Source: Anderseniella sp039978075 (GTDB taxonomy: Bacteria; Pseudomonadota; Alphaproteobacteria; Rhizobiales; Aestuariivirgaceae). Taken from it: DNA of 64,000 bases. The stretch's first letter is position 1, and every line of letters starts with the position of its first letter. The notes beneath the pieces are model-generated. The model had not been told where the DNA came from and ran no database searches. It was given only the letters and a program-made list of their open reading frames with translations. The stretch spans positions 62,001 through 126,000 of the forward strand of contig JBDWCA010000006.1 of the NCBI GenBank assembly GCA_039978075.1, in the 5' to 3' direction. A program made the translations under genes and the position numbers. This document shows positions 1 through 9,131 of the stretch, piece after piece.

Positions 1-705
1 ATTCTGTTCATTGATCTGAACCTGATTTCTGATCGCGCGTACGCCCGGGAGCTGTTCACGGCCCTCATCCCATTGAACATTCGCTGGTTCGGCCTGGCAA
101 CAAGCCTGATAGGCCGTGATCCGGATTTGATGGAGCTGATGGCGCGCAGCGGATGTACCGGATTGCTGATCGGGTTCGAGACCATGTCACACGCCGGCCT
201 CAAGTCCGTCCAAAAGGGATTTAACTCACCGGAACTCTATGCGGAACTGATTTCAGACCTTCACGGACTGGGCATCTCAATACAGGGATGTTTCGTGTTC
301 GGTGGAGATGACGACACCAGTTCCACCTTCAAGGAAACAGTCGACTTCGTTCTGGAAACCCGAATCGACCTGCCGCGATTTGCCTTGCTTACACCGTTCC
401 CCGGGACGCCGCTGTTCTCCCGTCTGGACCGGGAGGGAAGAATTACAACCCGGAACTGGGAACTTTATGACGGGCAGCATGCCGTCTTCCAACCCAGGCA
501 CATGAGTGTTGCCGAGCTTGCTGCCGGACATGATTCGGCATGGCGCAAAGCCTATTCCTGGCGGGCAATTGCAGCTCGCGTGGGTCGGTCGAAGTCGCAA
601 ATCCCGTTGTCTCTGGCCGTCAACCTTGGCTACCGTTTCTATGCTCACAACCTTGCCACCCATTACAATTGCGACTGGCTGGAGATCACCAGCGAGGCGG
701 CGTGA
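1..705 (+). CDS. B12-binding radical SAM protein, C-terminal part (5' end outside window)
   Basis: The reading frame is open from base 1, so the gene starts upstream of the window; 234 residues are visible. The visible part matches the second half of the three paralogues that follow: an acidic ILFIDLN stretch (where the others read FFVDDN), a DPDLMELMARSGCTGLLIGFE segment, a VFGGDDD loop and a TPFPGTPLFSRL motif near the end of the radical SAM barrel. The cobalamin domain and the CxxxCxxC cluster would lie upstream and cannot be seen. Its stop overlaps the start of the next paralogue by one base, so the two are translationally coupled. The family assignment rests on this paralogy. The substrate is unknown. 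Confidence 0.85.
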   Translation: MLFIDLNLISDRAYARELFTALIPLNIRWFGLATSLIGRDPDLMELMARSGCTGLLIGFETMSHAGLKSVQKGFNSPELYAELISDLHGLGISIQGCFVFGGDDDTSSTFKETVDFVLETRIDLPRFALLTPFPGTPLFSRLDREGRITTRNWELYDGQHAVFQPRHMSVAELAAGHDSAWRKAYSWRAIAARVGRSKSQIPLSLAVNLGYRFYAHNLATHYNCDWLEITSEAA

Positions 706-2060
706 TGCGGATCACATTTGTCCATCCCGCCATCGGCCGAAAGCCCGGCAAGAGCTACATGCGCAGCTGGCAGATGGAACCGCTGCCGATTGCAGCACTT
801 GCCGGCCTCACGCCACCGGATATCGAAACCACTTTCTTCGATGATCGGATGGAGGCGATTGATTTCGACAGGCCAACGGATTTGGTCGCCATTCCGGTCG
901 AAACCTATACCGCCAAACGCTCCTACCAGATTGCGTCGGAGTTTCGCAGTCGCAACGTGCCTGTTGTCATGGGAGGATTTCACGCCACGCTGGCACCTGA
1001 CGAAGTTGCGATGCATGCAGAAGCCGTCGTCATAGGTGAGGCCGAGAACACCTGGCCAAAACTTATTGATGATGCGAGGTTTGGCAAACTTGACAAATTC
1101 TACCGTGCCGATCACCAGCCTGAACTTAGTCTGATCCGCTATGACCGCAGCATGTTCAGCGGCAAGAACTACCTGCCAATCCGCCTGATCGAAACATCAC
1201 GCGGATGCCGCTTTCCCTGCGACTTCTGCGCCATTCAGACGTTCTTTTCCCGGTCTGCAAGGCACCGGCCAATTGACATGATCGTTGCAGACCTGTCCGC
1301 GCTTCGAGAAAGTACAAAAGTGTTCTTCTTCGTCGACGACAACTTCGCTGCCGATATCAGCTTTGCAAAGCAACTCGCCAGCGCCATCCAGCCACTGGGT
1401 GTGAGATGGATCACCCAGATGAGCATCAACGCTGCGCACGATGAAGAATTGCTCGCACAACTTGCGAAAAGCGGTTGTTGTGGCGTGTTGATTGGCTTTG
1501 AAAGCCTGGATCAGTCTGTACTGCGCACCATGCGAAAATCGTTCAACCTGATGAAAGGCGGTTACCCGGTAGCGCTTGCCAACCTCCGCCGCCACGGCAT
1601 CAGGGTCTACGGAACATTCGTGTTTGGGTATGGCGAGGTCCGGACAGAATCATTTGAGGAGGCTGCTGAGTTCGCGATTGACAGCAATTTCTACATCGCC
1701 GCCTTCAATCATCTCACTCCGTTTCCCGGAACACCGCTTTACAAGCGGCTACAGGCGGAAGACCGCTTGCTGTATGAGAACTGGTGGCTTGATGATCGCT
1801 ATCGCTACAACGATCTTCCGTTCCGCCCCGACGGTGCAGACCCTGCCGCGGTGCGGCTTGGTTGCCTGGCGGCGCGGCGTAAATTTTACAGCTGGAACAG
1901 CATTGCACGCAGAATAGTAGACCCTGTGAACCGGTCAGATGCACTCATGCTGAGGAACTATCTCCCGATCAATATCATGCACAGGGCAGAGCTTGCCTTG
2001 CGCGATGGCTTCCCTCTTGGAGATCCGGAATGGCGAGGAACATTGCTGCAAGCCGCTTGA
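705..2060 (+). CDS. B12-binding domain radical SAM protein (paralogue 2)
   Basis: This is a 451-residue protein if translation starts at the ATG overlapping the previous stop. That start gives the MRITFVHP N-terminus shared with the downstream paralogues, so the longer upstream extension is probably not used. Residues 1-130 look like a cobalamin-binding Rossmann domain (VMGGFHATLAPDE, then VVIGEAENTW). C168, C172 and C175 form the CxxxCxxC 4Fe-4S/SAM motif, followed by FFVDDNF and TPFPGTPLYKRL. Proteins of this architecture (for example BchE and hopanoid methylases HpnP/HpnR) do radical methylations, cyclisations or other C-H chemistry. The specific reaction here is unknown. It lies in an operon with acyltransferase-like and diiron/desaturase proteins. 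Confidence 0.9.
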   Translation: MRITFVHPAIGRKPGKSYMRSWQMEPLPIAALAGLTPPDIETTFFDDRMEAIDFDRPTDLVAIPVETYTAKRSYQIASEFRSRNVPVVMGGFHATLAPDEVAMHAEAVVIGEAENTWPKLIDDARFGKLDKFYRADHQPELSLIRYDRSMFSGKNYLPIRLIETSRGCRFPCDFCAIQTFFSRSARHRPIDMIVADLSALRESTKVFFFVDDNFAADISFAKQLASAIQPLGVRWITQMSINAAHDEELLAQLAKSGCCGVLIGFESLDQSVLRTMRKSFNLMKGGYPVALANLRRHGIRVYGTFVFGYGEVRTESFEEAAEFAIDSNFYIAAFNHLTPFPGTPLYKRLQAEDRLLYENWWLDDRYRYNDLPFRPDGADPAAVRLGCLAARRKFYSWNSIARRIVDPVNRSDALMLRNYLPINIMHRAELALRDGFPLGDPEWRGTLLQAA

Positions 2061-3175
2061 GCAACAAGCTTGTTCGCGGCCAGTTGTCTTTTGAGCCTGC
2101 TGGCCCGCAAGACCGCCAGGATATATTGCGGATATTGCGCGAAAACCCGGTGGGGGGACGGTTTGGTATTTCAATGGAGCGCGAACCCGACCCCTACGCA
2201 TCCGATTTTGGACTGTCACCCAACCACCTGACCGTCATTGCCCGCGATATAGTTACCGGCGCCGCGGCGGGTATGTGCGAGCGCACCGTCTTCAACGCCT
2301 ATGTGGATGGTGAAGTGCGGGCGCTTCCGTATATTGGCGGGCTGCGGGCGGAACAGAACTATCGTCACAGGATTTCGGCAATCAAGGGCGGCTTCGAGGC
2401 GTTCCGGGTTTTCGGTGAGCGCAGCGGCGAACTCCCCTTTGCGCTGACCTCGATAACCAGTGACAATCAAGCCGCCCGGCGATTGCTGACAGCAGGCCTC
2501 AACGGCTTGCCGCACTACTCACCTGTCGGCGAGTTCACCACTTTTGTGATGCGTCCGCGTGCACAAACCCGACCCAAAGGCATCAGAATCGGCTCCGCCG
2601 CCGACATTCCAGCCATTGTCAATCTGCTCAACAGGCGGGCACGGCAATTTCAGTTCACTCCCGCCTGGACAATAGCCGACGTGCGTGGACTGGCAAACCA
2701 TGGGTTGCCCGCAGAAGCGTTCGTGTTGTGCGGAGAGGGAGCCCGCATTAGCGGCTGTATGGCCGTTTGGGACCAGACAGCCAACCGGCAGGTCGTTGCC
2801 CGCAGCTATCCGCCCCTGCTGGGTAAACTCAGGCGGCTGGCAAACATGTTGTCACCGATTTCCCGATTGCCGTCCTTTCCGCCGGTCGGCAAGCCAATGC
2901 GGATGGCGACCTTGTCTCATCTGGCTGTGGAAGACGACGATCCGGACATCTTTCTCAGGCTCGTTAAAGCCGGTTTGCGGTTGGCGAAAGCAAAACGCTT
3001 CGAACAGGTGGCAATGGGAATGGCGAGCGAACGGAACCTGTGCAAGCATGTGCGCATGAGCCTCAGGACGATAGAATACCAGACCATGCTCTACCTGGTG
3101 CATCAGCCAGGCCACAAAGCCCTTGTTGACGCATTGCAGCCCGGGCTTGCGCAACCCGAGTTGGGCCTGCTCTGA
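2030..3175 (+). CDS. Tandem GNAT-fold N-acyltransferase-like protein
   Basis: The protein has 381 residues. Residues about 18-175 and 190-365 each resemble a GNAT acyltransferase domain. The first half carries an LSFEPAGPQDRQDI start, the hydrophobic ITSDNQAARRLLTAGL helix and a PVGEFTTFVM strand. The second restarts with GIRIGSAADIPAIVNLLN. A Shine-Dalgarno GGAG seven bases before the ATG supports this start, although it overlaps the preceding gene by 31 nt. GNAT proteins transfer acyl groups from acyl-CoA or acyl-ACP, or aminoacyl groups from tRNA. Its place between radical SAM paralogues suggests it acts on the same product. The acceptor is unknown. Confidence 0.75.
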   Translation: MARNIAASRLSNKLVRGQLSFEPAGPQDRQDILRILRENPVGGRFGISMEREPDPYASDFGLSPNHLTVIARDIVTGAAAGMCERTVFNAYVDGEVRALPYIGGLRAEQNYRHRISAIKGGFEAFRVFGERSGELPFALTSITSDNQAARRLLTAGLNGLPHYSPVGEFTTFVMRPRAQTRPKGIRIGSAADIPAIVNLLNRRARQFQFTPAWTIADVRGLANHGLPAEAFVLCGEGARISGCMAVWDQTANRQVVARSYPPLLGKLRRLANMLSPISRLPSFPPVGKPMRMATLSHLAVEDDDPDIFLRLVKAGLRLAKAKRFEQVAMGMASERNLCKHVRMSLRTIEYQTMLYLVHQPGHKALVDALQPGLAQPELGLL

Positions 3176-3176
3176 C

Positions 3177-4532
3177 ATGAAGCACATAACATTCGTCAGG
3201 CCGAATCTTGGAGAAGGCAAATCAACCGATGCGATGACACCGCTGGTGTTCGCCATTCTCAAGGCCCGGACACCCGACGATATCGATACTGTCATGATTG
3301 ACGAACGTGTCGAACCGTTCGTGCCGCTGCCTACCGATCTGGTCGCGATAACGGTCGAGACTTTTACGGCTCGTCGTGCCTGGGAAATCGCCGCCATTTA
3401 CAAGGCGAGAGGTGTTCCCGTTGTTGTCGGCGGACATCATCCGTCCATGGTACCCGAAGAAGCGCTGCAACACGCTGACAGCGTTGTCATAGGCGATGCC
3501 GAAGGCGTCTGGGAGCAGGTCCTCGCCGACGCTGGAACCGGCAGTCTCAAAAAGCGGTATCAGGGAGGCTTCGGGTTTGATGCAGAACAACCGGTGGCAT
3601 TCGATCGCAGCATTTTCAAAGGCAAGAAATATGCGCCTGTCTCACTTGTTCAGATAGGCCGCGGCTGCAGGTTTGCGTGCGATTTTTGTTCAATTCATGC
3701 ATTTTACGGCAAGCGGCGTGAGCAACGCCCCATCTGCGAGATAGTTGACGAAATTGCCGGCCTGCCGGCAGACCGGATCATCTTTTTTGTAGACGACAAC
3801 CTGTTCTGGCGCCGCGATCGCTTTGTGGAACTTATGCATGCCCTGGCGCCGTTGAAGCATCAATGGTCTTGCCAGATCACGATTGACGTGGCGCGTGACG
3901 ATGAATTGCTTGATCTCATGGCACAGGCAGGGTGCGCGCTGGCTCTCATCGGATTCGAATCCCTGAGCAAATCCAATCTGAAGCAGATGCACAAGAACTG
4001 GAACGGTGTTGCAGGTGAATATCATGAGGTGATTGAGAAGCTGCATGACCGGGGCATCATGATCTACGGCACGTTCGTTTTCGGCTATGATGGAGATGAA
4101 CCTGGCGCCTTTATCGAGGCGGCTGAGTTTGCCCGCAACCAGGGCCTGGCCATCGCCAACTTCAATCCCCTTACCCCGATGCCTGGCACAGGTCTCTACC
4201 AGCGCCTGAAAGACAATGACCAGTTGCTGCGTCCGCAGTGGTGGCTCGACCCGCACTTCAAATATGGCGACGCCATCTTTTTACCCAAGAGGCTGTCGCC
4301 TGAGCAATTGCGCGACGGCCCGATGCAGGCCCGCAACATTTTCTACAGCTGGCTATCGATTGTCTCCAGAGCAGGCCGCGGGGTCTTCAAATGGCGGCGC
4401 CTTCGAAATGTGGCCATGATGGTCCTCGCAAACGTCATCTCCCGGCATGAAATACACCGCAAGCAGGAGAGGCAGTTGAGCGTACCGAAATCCATTGCCG
4501 GAAAGGCCAGAGCAGAAGGGAACATTGCGTGA
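3177..4532 (+). CDS. B12-binding domain radical SAM protein (paralogue 3)
   Basis: The start chosen is the ATG two bases after the previous stop, giving MKHITFVRPN and 451 residues. The layout is the same as paralogue 2. There is an N-terminal cobalamin-type domain with VVVGGHHPSMVPEEA, the C164-x3-C168-x2-C171 cluster in GRGCRFACDFC, FFVDDNLFW, GFESLSKSN, and TPMPGTGLYQRL near the C-terminus. It departs from its neighbours at the N-terminus, where MTPLVFAILKART replaces the MEPL...LAALTPPD pattern, so it may have a different partner or substrate. The final four bases overlap the GTG start of the next paralogue. Confidence 0.9.
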   Translation: MKHITFVRPNLGEGKSTDAMTPLVFAILKARTPDDIDTVMIDERVEPFVPLPTDLVAITVETFTARRAWEIAAIYKARGVPVVVGGHHPSMVPEEALQHADSVVIGDAEGVWEQVLADAGTGSLKKRYQGGFGFDAEQPVAFDRSIFKGKKYAPVSLVQIGRGCRFACDFCSIHAFYGKRREQRPICEIVDEIAGLPADRIIFFVDDNLFWRRDRFVELMHALAPLKHQWSCQITIDVARDDELLDLMAQAGCALALIGFESLSKSNLKQMHKNWNGVAGEYHEVIEKLHDRGIMIYGTFVFGYDGDEPGAFIEAAEFARNQGLAIANFNPLTPMPGTGLYQRLKDNDQLLRPQWWLDPHFKYGDAIFLPKRLSPEQLRDGPMQARNIFYSWLSIVSRAGRGVFKWRRLRNVAMMVLANVISRHEIHRKQERQLSVPKSIAGKARAEGNIA

Positions 4533-5872
4533 AGCTGACTCTCATCAAACCGACAATCGGGCGCCCGGAGCACTCTCTCTATGTGGACGAAGGCCGCATG
4601 GAACCGTTAAATCTTGGCGTGCTGGCAGCCCTCACGCCACCGGATGTAGAAGTGGTCATGTACGATGACCGATGCGAGCCCATTCCCTATCACCACGCAA
4701 CCGATCTGGTTGCCATAACAGTTGAAACATATACTGCCCGGCGGTCTTACGAGATCGCAGCGGAATACCGCCGTCGCGGTATTCGGGTCATCATGGGAGG
4801 ATTCCAGCCAACCTTTGTCCCCGACGAATGCGCCCAGCACGCGGATTCCATTTTTATCGGAGATGCAGAGAACGTTTGGGCAACGGTAATCGAAGATGCC
4901 AAGCGCGATGAACTGAAACCGATTTACCGTGGTGAACCCGGTTTGCCGCAAACCGGCGTCCTGACCCGTCGCGATATTTACGAGGGCAAGGGCTACCTGC
5001 CGGTCAGCCTGTTGCAGTTCACCCGGGGTTGCCGGTTCGTCTGTGACTTCTGCGCTGTTACCCGTTACTTCGACCGCAAGCATTTCATCCGCCGGATAGA
5101 CGAGACCCTGATGGAGATTGAGAGCCAGCAGCGCAAACTGCTGTTTTTCGTTGATGACAACATTGCGTCCAACCGCGAGGCCTTGAAGGAACTCTGTCAC
5201 GCACTGATCCCAATGCGGATAAACTGGGTCAGCCAGGCGTCACTGGATGTGACAGGCGATGCACAACTGATGGAACTGATGGCGAGATCTGGCTGCCTCG
5301 GGCATATCATGGGGTTTGAGTCCATCACCAAGGCCAGTATCAAGGAAGCCCGCAAGTCACCGAACATCGGCAAATTCGATCAGTACGAGACCCAGATTCG
5401 CATTTTGCGCGAGCATGGCTTCCAGACCTGGGCAGCATTCACACTCGGATACGATCACGATACCATCGACAGCGTTCGTGAAACAATGGATTTTGCTCTG
5501 CGCAACCGGTTTACTTTCGCAGCGTTCAACATCCTGATGCCCTACCCCAACACGCCGTTGTATGATCGCCTGACCAAAGAGGGCCGGCATCTCTATGACG
5601 GCCAGTGGTGGCTGCATCCGCAATACAGGTTCAATGATGCAGCCTATGTGCCGCGGCAGATGACACCGGATCAGCTCACTGAAGCATGTTACGAAGCCCG
5701 GCTGGAGTTCAACCGGATCCCGTCAATGCTGTGGCGTTTCTCAGACCTGAAAACCAATATGAGAACAATGCGCCGGATGAAGGCTTTCTGGCAGTTTACA
5801 CCGGTCTTCCGAAAAGAAGTGTTCAAGAAGCACGGCATGGTTTTTGGTCATTTCAGGCACAAAGCGCCATGA
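4529..5872 (+). CDS. B12-binding domain radical SAM protein (paralogue 4)
   Basis: A GTG start overlaps the preceding stop (GTGA), giving 447 residues beginning MKLTLIKPTIG. The cobalamin-type domain contains IMGGFQPTFVPDE and FIGDAENVW. The SAM cluster is C168-x3-C172-x2-C175 in TRGCRFVCDFC, followed by FFVDDNIASN and MPYPNTPLYDRL. It resembles paralogue 2 in the MEPLNLGVLAALTPPD segment, which suggests duplication within the locus. Four such enzymes in a row point to several successive radical steps, or to one modification repeated on different positions or substrates. I cannot assign the reaction. Confidence 0.9.
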   Translation: MKLTLIKPTIGRPEHSLYVDEGRMEPLNLGVLAALTPPDVEVVMYDDRCEPIPYHHATDLVAITVETYTARRSYEIAAEYRRRGIRVIMGGFQPTFVPDECAQHADSIFIGDAENVWATVIEDAKRDELKPIYRGEPGLPQTGVLTRRDIYEGKGYLPVSLLQFTRGCRFVCDFCAVTRYFDRKHFIRRIDETLMEIESQQRKLLFFVDDNIASNREALKELCHALIPMRINWVSQASLDVTGDAQLMELMARSGCLGHIMGFESITKASIKEARKSPNIGKFDQYETQIRILREHGFQTWAAFTLGYDHDTIDSVRETMDFALRNRFTFAAFNILMPYPNTPLYDRLTKEGRHLYDGQWWLHPQYRFNDAAYVPRQMTPDQLTEACYEARLEFNRIPSMLWRFSDLKTNMRTMRRMKAFWQFTPVFRKEVFKKHGMVFGHFRHKAP

Positions 5873-6555
5873 AGCGGTTTTTCCACATGTACCAGTATCT
5901 AGGCCCTGTGCTGCTCGGTCCACTGGCAGTTTGGGGTTGGCATGTGCACTATGATGGAAACTGGTATCTGGTCGGCGTAGCGCTGACGGTACCGATTGCT
6001 CATGCGTATATCGTGCCCGGCATCGGCACAAATGTCCTGAAGATGTGGTCCTTCAATTCCAAGTTGAAACTTGGCAGATTTCGGCCTCATCACGGGTTTG
6101 TCTTTGGCAGCGCCACGTCCATTATTGTACTGGCGCTGATGACAACACCGGCGCCTGCACCGTCTGCTGCAGATATCATCTGGACTGCGGTTGTTTGCGG
6201 CACGGTTCTACTGTTGATAAACTGGGTGTACGACGCTCTCGCCATCAAGTCGGGTTACCTCGAAGTCTACAATCAGGTGTGGTCCGAAGGCGGCAGCCAT
6301 TGGGCAATCGCGGGCGATTATGTAGTCTGGTTCTTTGGCCTGTTCGGCGTCATCTACGGACTAGGTCTGCGGTTTGCGGAGACAATTCTTCTGAATGAAC
6401 CAACGGCGCCACGCGCAGCAATGGCCATTGCAGCGACAGTGATTGCGACCATCACACTACCCACACTCGCCTACATTCTCACGTCCTGGATCAAGTATCG
6501 CCACTATGGCCTGAGGCCATTTGCATATGCCGAAAAGCAGGGAGAGATGGCATGA
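5869..6555 (+). CDS. Polytopic membrane protein of unknown function
   Basis: I do not recognise this 228-residue protein. The ATG overlaps the preceding stop (ATGA); a longer upstream frame lies inside the radical SAM gene and is rejected. It has about six hydrophobic segments, beginning near residues 10-25 and 30-50 (YLGPVLLGPLAVWGW, then a LVGVALTVPIAHAYIVPG stretch), a cytoplasmic-looking basic loop (KLKLGRFRPHHGF) and a C-terminal LPTLAYILTSWIKYRHYG segment. Because it is embedded in the operon with four-base overlaps on both sides, it probably works with the neighbouring enzymes, either at the membrane as a lipid-modifying partner or as a transporter. Confidence 0.7.
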   Translation: MKRFFHMYQYLGPVLLGPLAVWGWHVHYDGNWYLVGVALTVPIAHAYIVPGIGTNVLKMWSFNSKLKLGRFRPHHGFVFGSATSIIVLALMTTPAPAPSAADIIWTAVVCGTVLLLINWVYDALAIKSGYLEVYNQVWSEGGSHWAIAGDYVVWFFGLFGVIYGLGLRFAETILLNEPTAPRAAMAIAATVIATITLPTLAYILTSWIKYRHYGLRPFAYAEKQGEMA

Positions 6556-7526
6556 AAAAATGGCTGACACCTGCCGAACTGAACCGTCTTGCATTGGACC
6601 CGGACCGCTGCACCAGAACCGATCTTCAACATGACATCGATCTGAACAGACCGTTCGTTCCCGAACACCACACACAGCTGTATTTCACGCCGCAATATGA
6701 AAGCCTGCACTTCGAGCATCGACTGCGGTACAACCAGCTCTTCGGCTGCCGCATCAATGAATACATCATGATGCTGGAGGCCGATCTTGTGGATCGTGTC
6801 CTGAAACCACTGAAGCGCTTGCCGCAGGTCCGCAGTGACCCCGAGCTCCTGGATGCGATCGACACGATGATTGCCGAAGAAAAACGCCACTACGACTGCT
6901 TCGCCTCACTCAACGCGACGTGCCGTCCGGACCTGTATCCGCCGGGCAAGGAGAGACTTTTTTCCCAGCTGCCATTGCTCACCAAATCCCTGTTCTGGAC
7001 AGCCGGTGTGCTCGCCAGCCAACTGGCATTTTCTCTTTGGTATCTGATGGCTCTCGAGGAGTCTTCGATGGCGTTCGCGCGCGAGTTGAGCCGCAACCCT
7101 GCAGCCGGACCGCTTGGTGAAATCGATCCGGGTTTTGCCCAGGTCCACATCGAGCATATGAAGGACGAAGCCCGACACGTGCATCTTGATGCAACTCTCA
7201 TCGATCTGTGCATCAACCGGCAACCGAAATGGCGACGCGGCACAAATGCATGGCTGTTTCAAAGGATGCTGTCTGGAGCTACCGTGCCCAAGCGCTCAGG
7301 ATCCGGCGTGAAAGTGATCCGGCAACTGGTGCGCGACATGCCGGAATTGCAGGACCGGGAAGAAGAGTTGATTCAGGCCATCCTTGGCCTCAAGAACAAC
7401 AAGGCCTTCCAGGAGAGCCTGTTCAACCGGAAAATCATGCCGATGACATTCGCTATGTTCGATGGAACTCCGGAGCTTCATGATCTGGGAACCAGGATGG
7501 AAGGCTATGACCGTAAACAGGGGTAA
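6552..7526 (+). CDS. AurF-like non-heme diiron oxygenase
   Basis: This 324-residue protein carries the iron-ligand order of the p-aminobenzoate N-oxygenase AurF family. A Glu lies in INEYIMMLE (E70 or E76), E110-x2-H113 in AEEKRHY, E169/E170 in LMALEESS, and H202-x3-E206-x2-H209 in EHMKDEARH. Known relatives oxidise aryl or alkyl amines to hydroxylamine/nitroso/nitro products or hydroxylate carbon. The ligand set is complete, so it should bind two irons. The operon gives no aromatic-amine pathway, so C-H or C=C oxidation of a lipid is as plausible as N-oxidation. It overlaps the upstream gene by four bases. Confidence 0.75.
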   Translation: MKKWLTPAELNRLALDPDRCTRTDLQHDIDLNRPFVPEHHTQLYFTPQYESLHFEHRLRYNQLFGCRINEYIMMLEADLVDRVLKPLKRLPQVRSDPELLDAIDTMIAEEKRHYDCFASLNATCRPDLYPPGKERLFSQLPLLTKSLFWTAGVLASQLAFSLWYLMALEESSMAFARELSRNPAAGPLGEIDPGFAQVHIEHMKDEARHVHLDATLIDLCINRQPKWRRGTNAWLFQRMLSGATVPKRSGSGVKVIRQLVRDMPELQDREEELIQAILGLKNNKAFQESLFNRKIMPMTFAMFDGTPELHDLGTRMEGYDRKQG

Positions 7527-8187
7527 AGCAGGTGACCTGGAACAACCAAGCAGGTTCTCACTGTGGCTTAATGCCTTACCGATTGCCGTGCTTGCGACAG
7601 GAGTTGCAGCGGCCATAAACCTGACCACCAGCACGCTTGGGGCGGTGTGCTTCTTTGCCGCCTGGCTGTACCTGTTGCCACCACTCATCTGCCGTCTGCT
7701 TTTTGCGGTGTTCGGCAGGCCCGAAGGAGAGCTGACGCAGGACCTGTCTTCATACCGGGTATGGTGGACCGGCATGCAGCTGCAACTCGTCTTCAATCGC
7801 ATTGGCTGGCTTGAGGAACTGCTCCGTTTGGTGCCGGGATTGTATGCCTTCTGGATCTACCTCTGGGGCGGACGTTTGAGCCCTTACAGCTTTGTCGGCC
7901 CCGGCGTCACCATCACTGATCGCTACATGATAGATGTCGGTCCTGGGGCTGTGTTGGGTGCAGGCTGCGCTCTGGCAGGTCATATGGTGGTGTATAACAA
8001 GACCGGCAGATGGGTGGTAACGGTCGCTGCACCTGTGGTTGAAAGACAGGCCATTGTCGGCGGCAATGCGGGCCTCGGTCCCGGCGCCCGGCTACTCGCC
8101 GGCGAAATGTTGCCCAGCGGCCGGCGTGTGGCTCCCTTTGCCACCTGGCCCCGGACCGGCAGCGACCCCGGAGGAAACGCCTCATGA
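7507..8187 (+). CDS. Hexapeptide-repeat (left-handed beta-helix) transferase-like membrane protein
   Basis: Start is taken at the ATG at 7507 inside the end of the diiron gene, giving 226 residues; an earlier ATG at 7462 is possible. Residues about 20-70 contain two hydrophobic segments (ALPIAVLATGVAAAINL and a CFFAAWLYLLPPLICRLLF stretch). Residues 120-215 show loose hexapeptide periodicity (YSFVGPGVTITDR, VGPGAVLGAGCALAG, AIVGGNAGLGPGARLLAG) typical of left-handed beta-helix acyltransferases. It could acylate a product made by the cluster. The short helix and membrane anchor make it atypical, and catalytic function is not certain. Confidence 0.55.
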   Translation: MTVNRGKAGDLEQPSRFSLWLNALPIAVLATGVAAAINLTTSTLGAVCFFAAWLYLLPPLICRLLFAVFGRPEGELTQDLSSYRVWWTGMQLQLVFNRIGWLEELLRLVPGLYAFWIYLWGGRLSPYSFVGPGVTITDRYMIDVGPGAVLGAGCALAGHMVVYNKTGRWVVTVAAPVVERQAIVGGNAGLGPGARLLAGEMLPSGRRVAPFATWPRTGSDPGGNAS

Positions 8188-9131
8188 CCCAATCTGACCG
8201 GTCGTCATTTCCCATACCTGTTTCCGCCAATCTTTGCATCGCGGTTGTATCGATAGCCGTTAGCATGGTGTGCCTGTGGTATGCCTCGCATGCGGGTCAA
8301 TGGTGGCAGATTGCGGTTGCGGCATTCATATTCTCGTTCACCAACAACACCATCTTTTCACTGCACCATGAGGCGGTGCATAAAATGTTCAATCCGGACC
8401 GCCGGATCAATGATGGCGCGGGGATGGTGCTGTCGGCATTTTTCCCGACAATCTTTTCGATCCAGCGCATCAGCCACCTGGGTCACCACCGCCGCAACCG
8501 GACTGACGAGGAGCTTTATGACTGCTACCTGCCCGGCCAGTCATGGCTGCTCAAGAGCTACTGGATATACTGCCTGCTGACCGGCTTCTACTGGGCAATT
8601 ATCCCCGTTGCAGGCCTGATCTATGTACTGTGCCCCTGGGCGTTTCGGGCGAGATGGTTTCAGGATGGTCCTGCCCGCTGGTGGGGTTTTCGACCATTTG
8701 TTCTCGATATCGCCGCTGCACCGATAAGGCGTATCTGGCTTGAAGGACTGTTCAGCTTCGCTTTTCAGGTTGGCCTGTTCCTGGTCCTTGATCTGAGTTT
8801 TGTTGGCTGGCTGGCGTGTTACTGGGCGTTCGGCATAAACTGGTCTTCTGTCCAGTATTCAGATCATGCCGGCAGTCCTCGAGACGTCATCGAAGGCGCA
8901 TGGAATCTTCGCTTCACGCCTGTCTCGCAATTGCTGTTTCTCAACTACAACCTGCACCTGGTACATCACCGTGACCCGGGCACGCCATGGATTCACCTGC
9001 CAGCAAAGGTCTTGAAGAGCGATCCAAATCCGTCATTCTGGCCAATCTATCTGCGGTTGTTTCTTGGCGCCCGTCCAGCACCAGATGGACCGGGACCGAA
9101 CCCCCTCCCAACCCAAGGAGAAAAACCATGA
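8184..9131 (+). CDS. Membrane fatty acid desaturase/hydroxylase family protein
   Basis: The 315-residue membrane protein has the three histidine boxes of the family: H62-E-A-V-H66, H98-L-G-H-H102 (HLGHHRRN) and H258-L-V-H-H262. They are spaced by hydrophobic segments around residues 15-55, 120-150 and 190-215. Family members insert double bonds, hydroxyl groups or other oxidations into acyl chains, carotenoids or sphingoid bases, using a diiron centre on the cytoplasmic face. The four-base overlaps with both neighbours place it in the same operon as the radical SAM and AurF-like proteins. This is the best hint that the substrate of the cluster is a lipid. Confidence 0.85.
   Translation: MTQSDRSSFPIPVSANLCIAVVSIAVSMVCLWYASHAGQWWQIAVAAFIFSFTNNTIFSLHHEAVHKMFNPDRRINDGAGMVLSAFFPTIFSIQRISHLGHHRRNRTDEELYDCYLPGQSWLLKSYWIYCLLTGFYWAIIPVAGLIYVLCPWAFRARWFQDGPARWWGFRPFVLDIAAAPIRRIWLEGLFSFAFQVGLFLVLDLSFVGWLACYWAFGINWSSVQYSDHAGSPRDVIEGAWNLRFTPVSQLLFLNYNLHLVHHRDPGTPWIHLPAKVLKSDPNPSFWPIYLRLFLGARPAPDGPGPNPLPTQGEKP

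Noticed and set aside
540..704. Long N-terminal extension of radical SAM paralogue 2
   Set aside because: The extension lies within the preceding gene and lacks similarity to the paralogues. The overlapping ATG at 705 gives the shared MRITF-type N-terminus.
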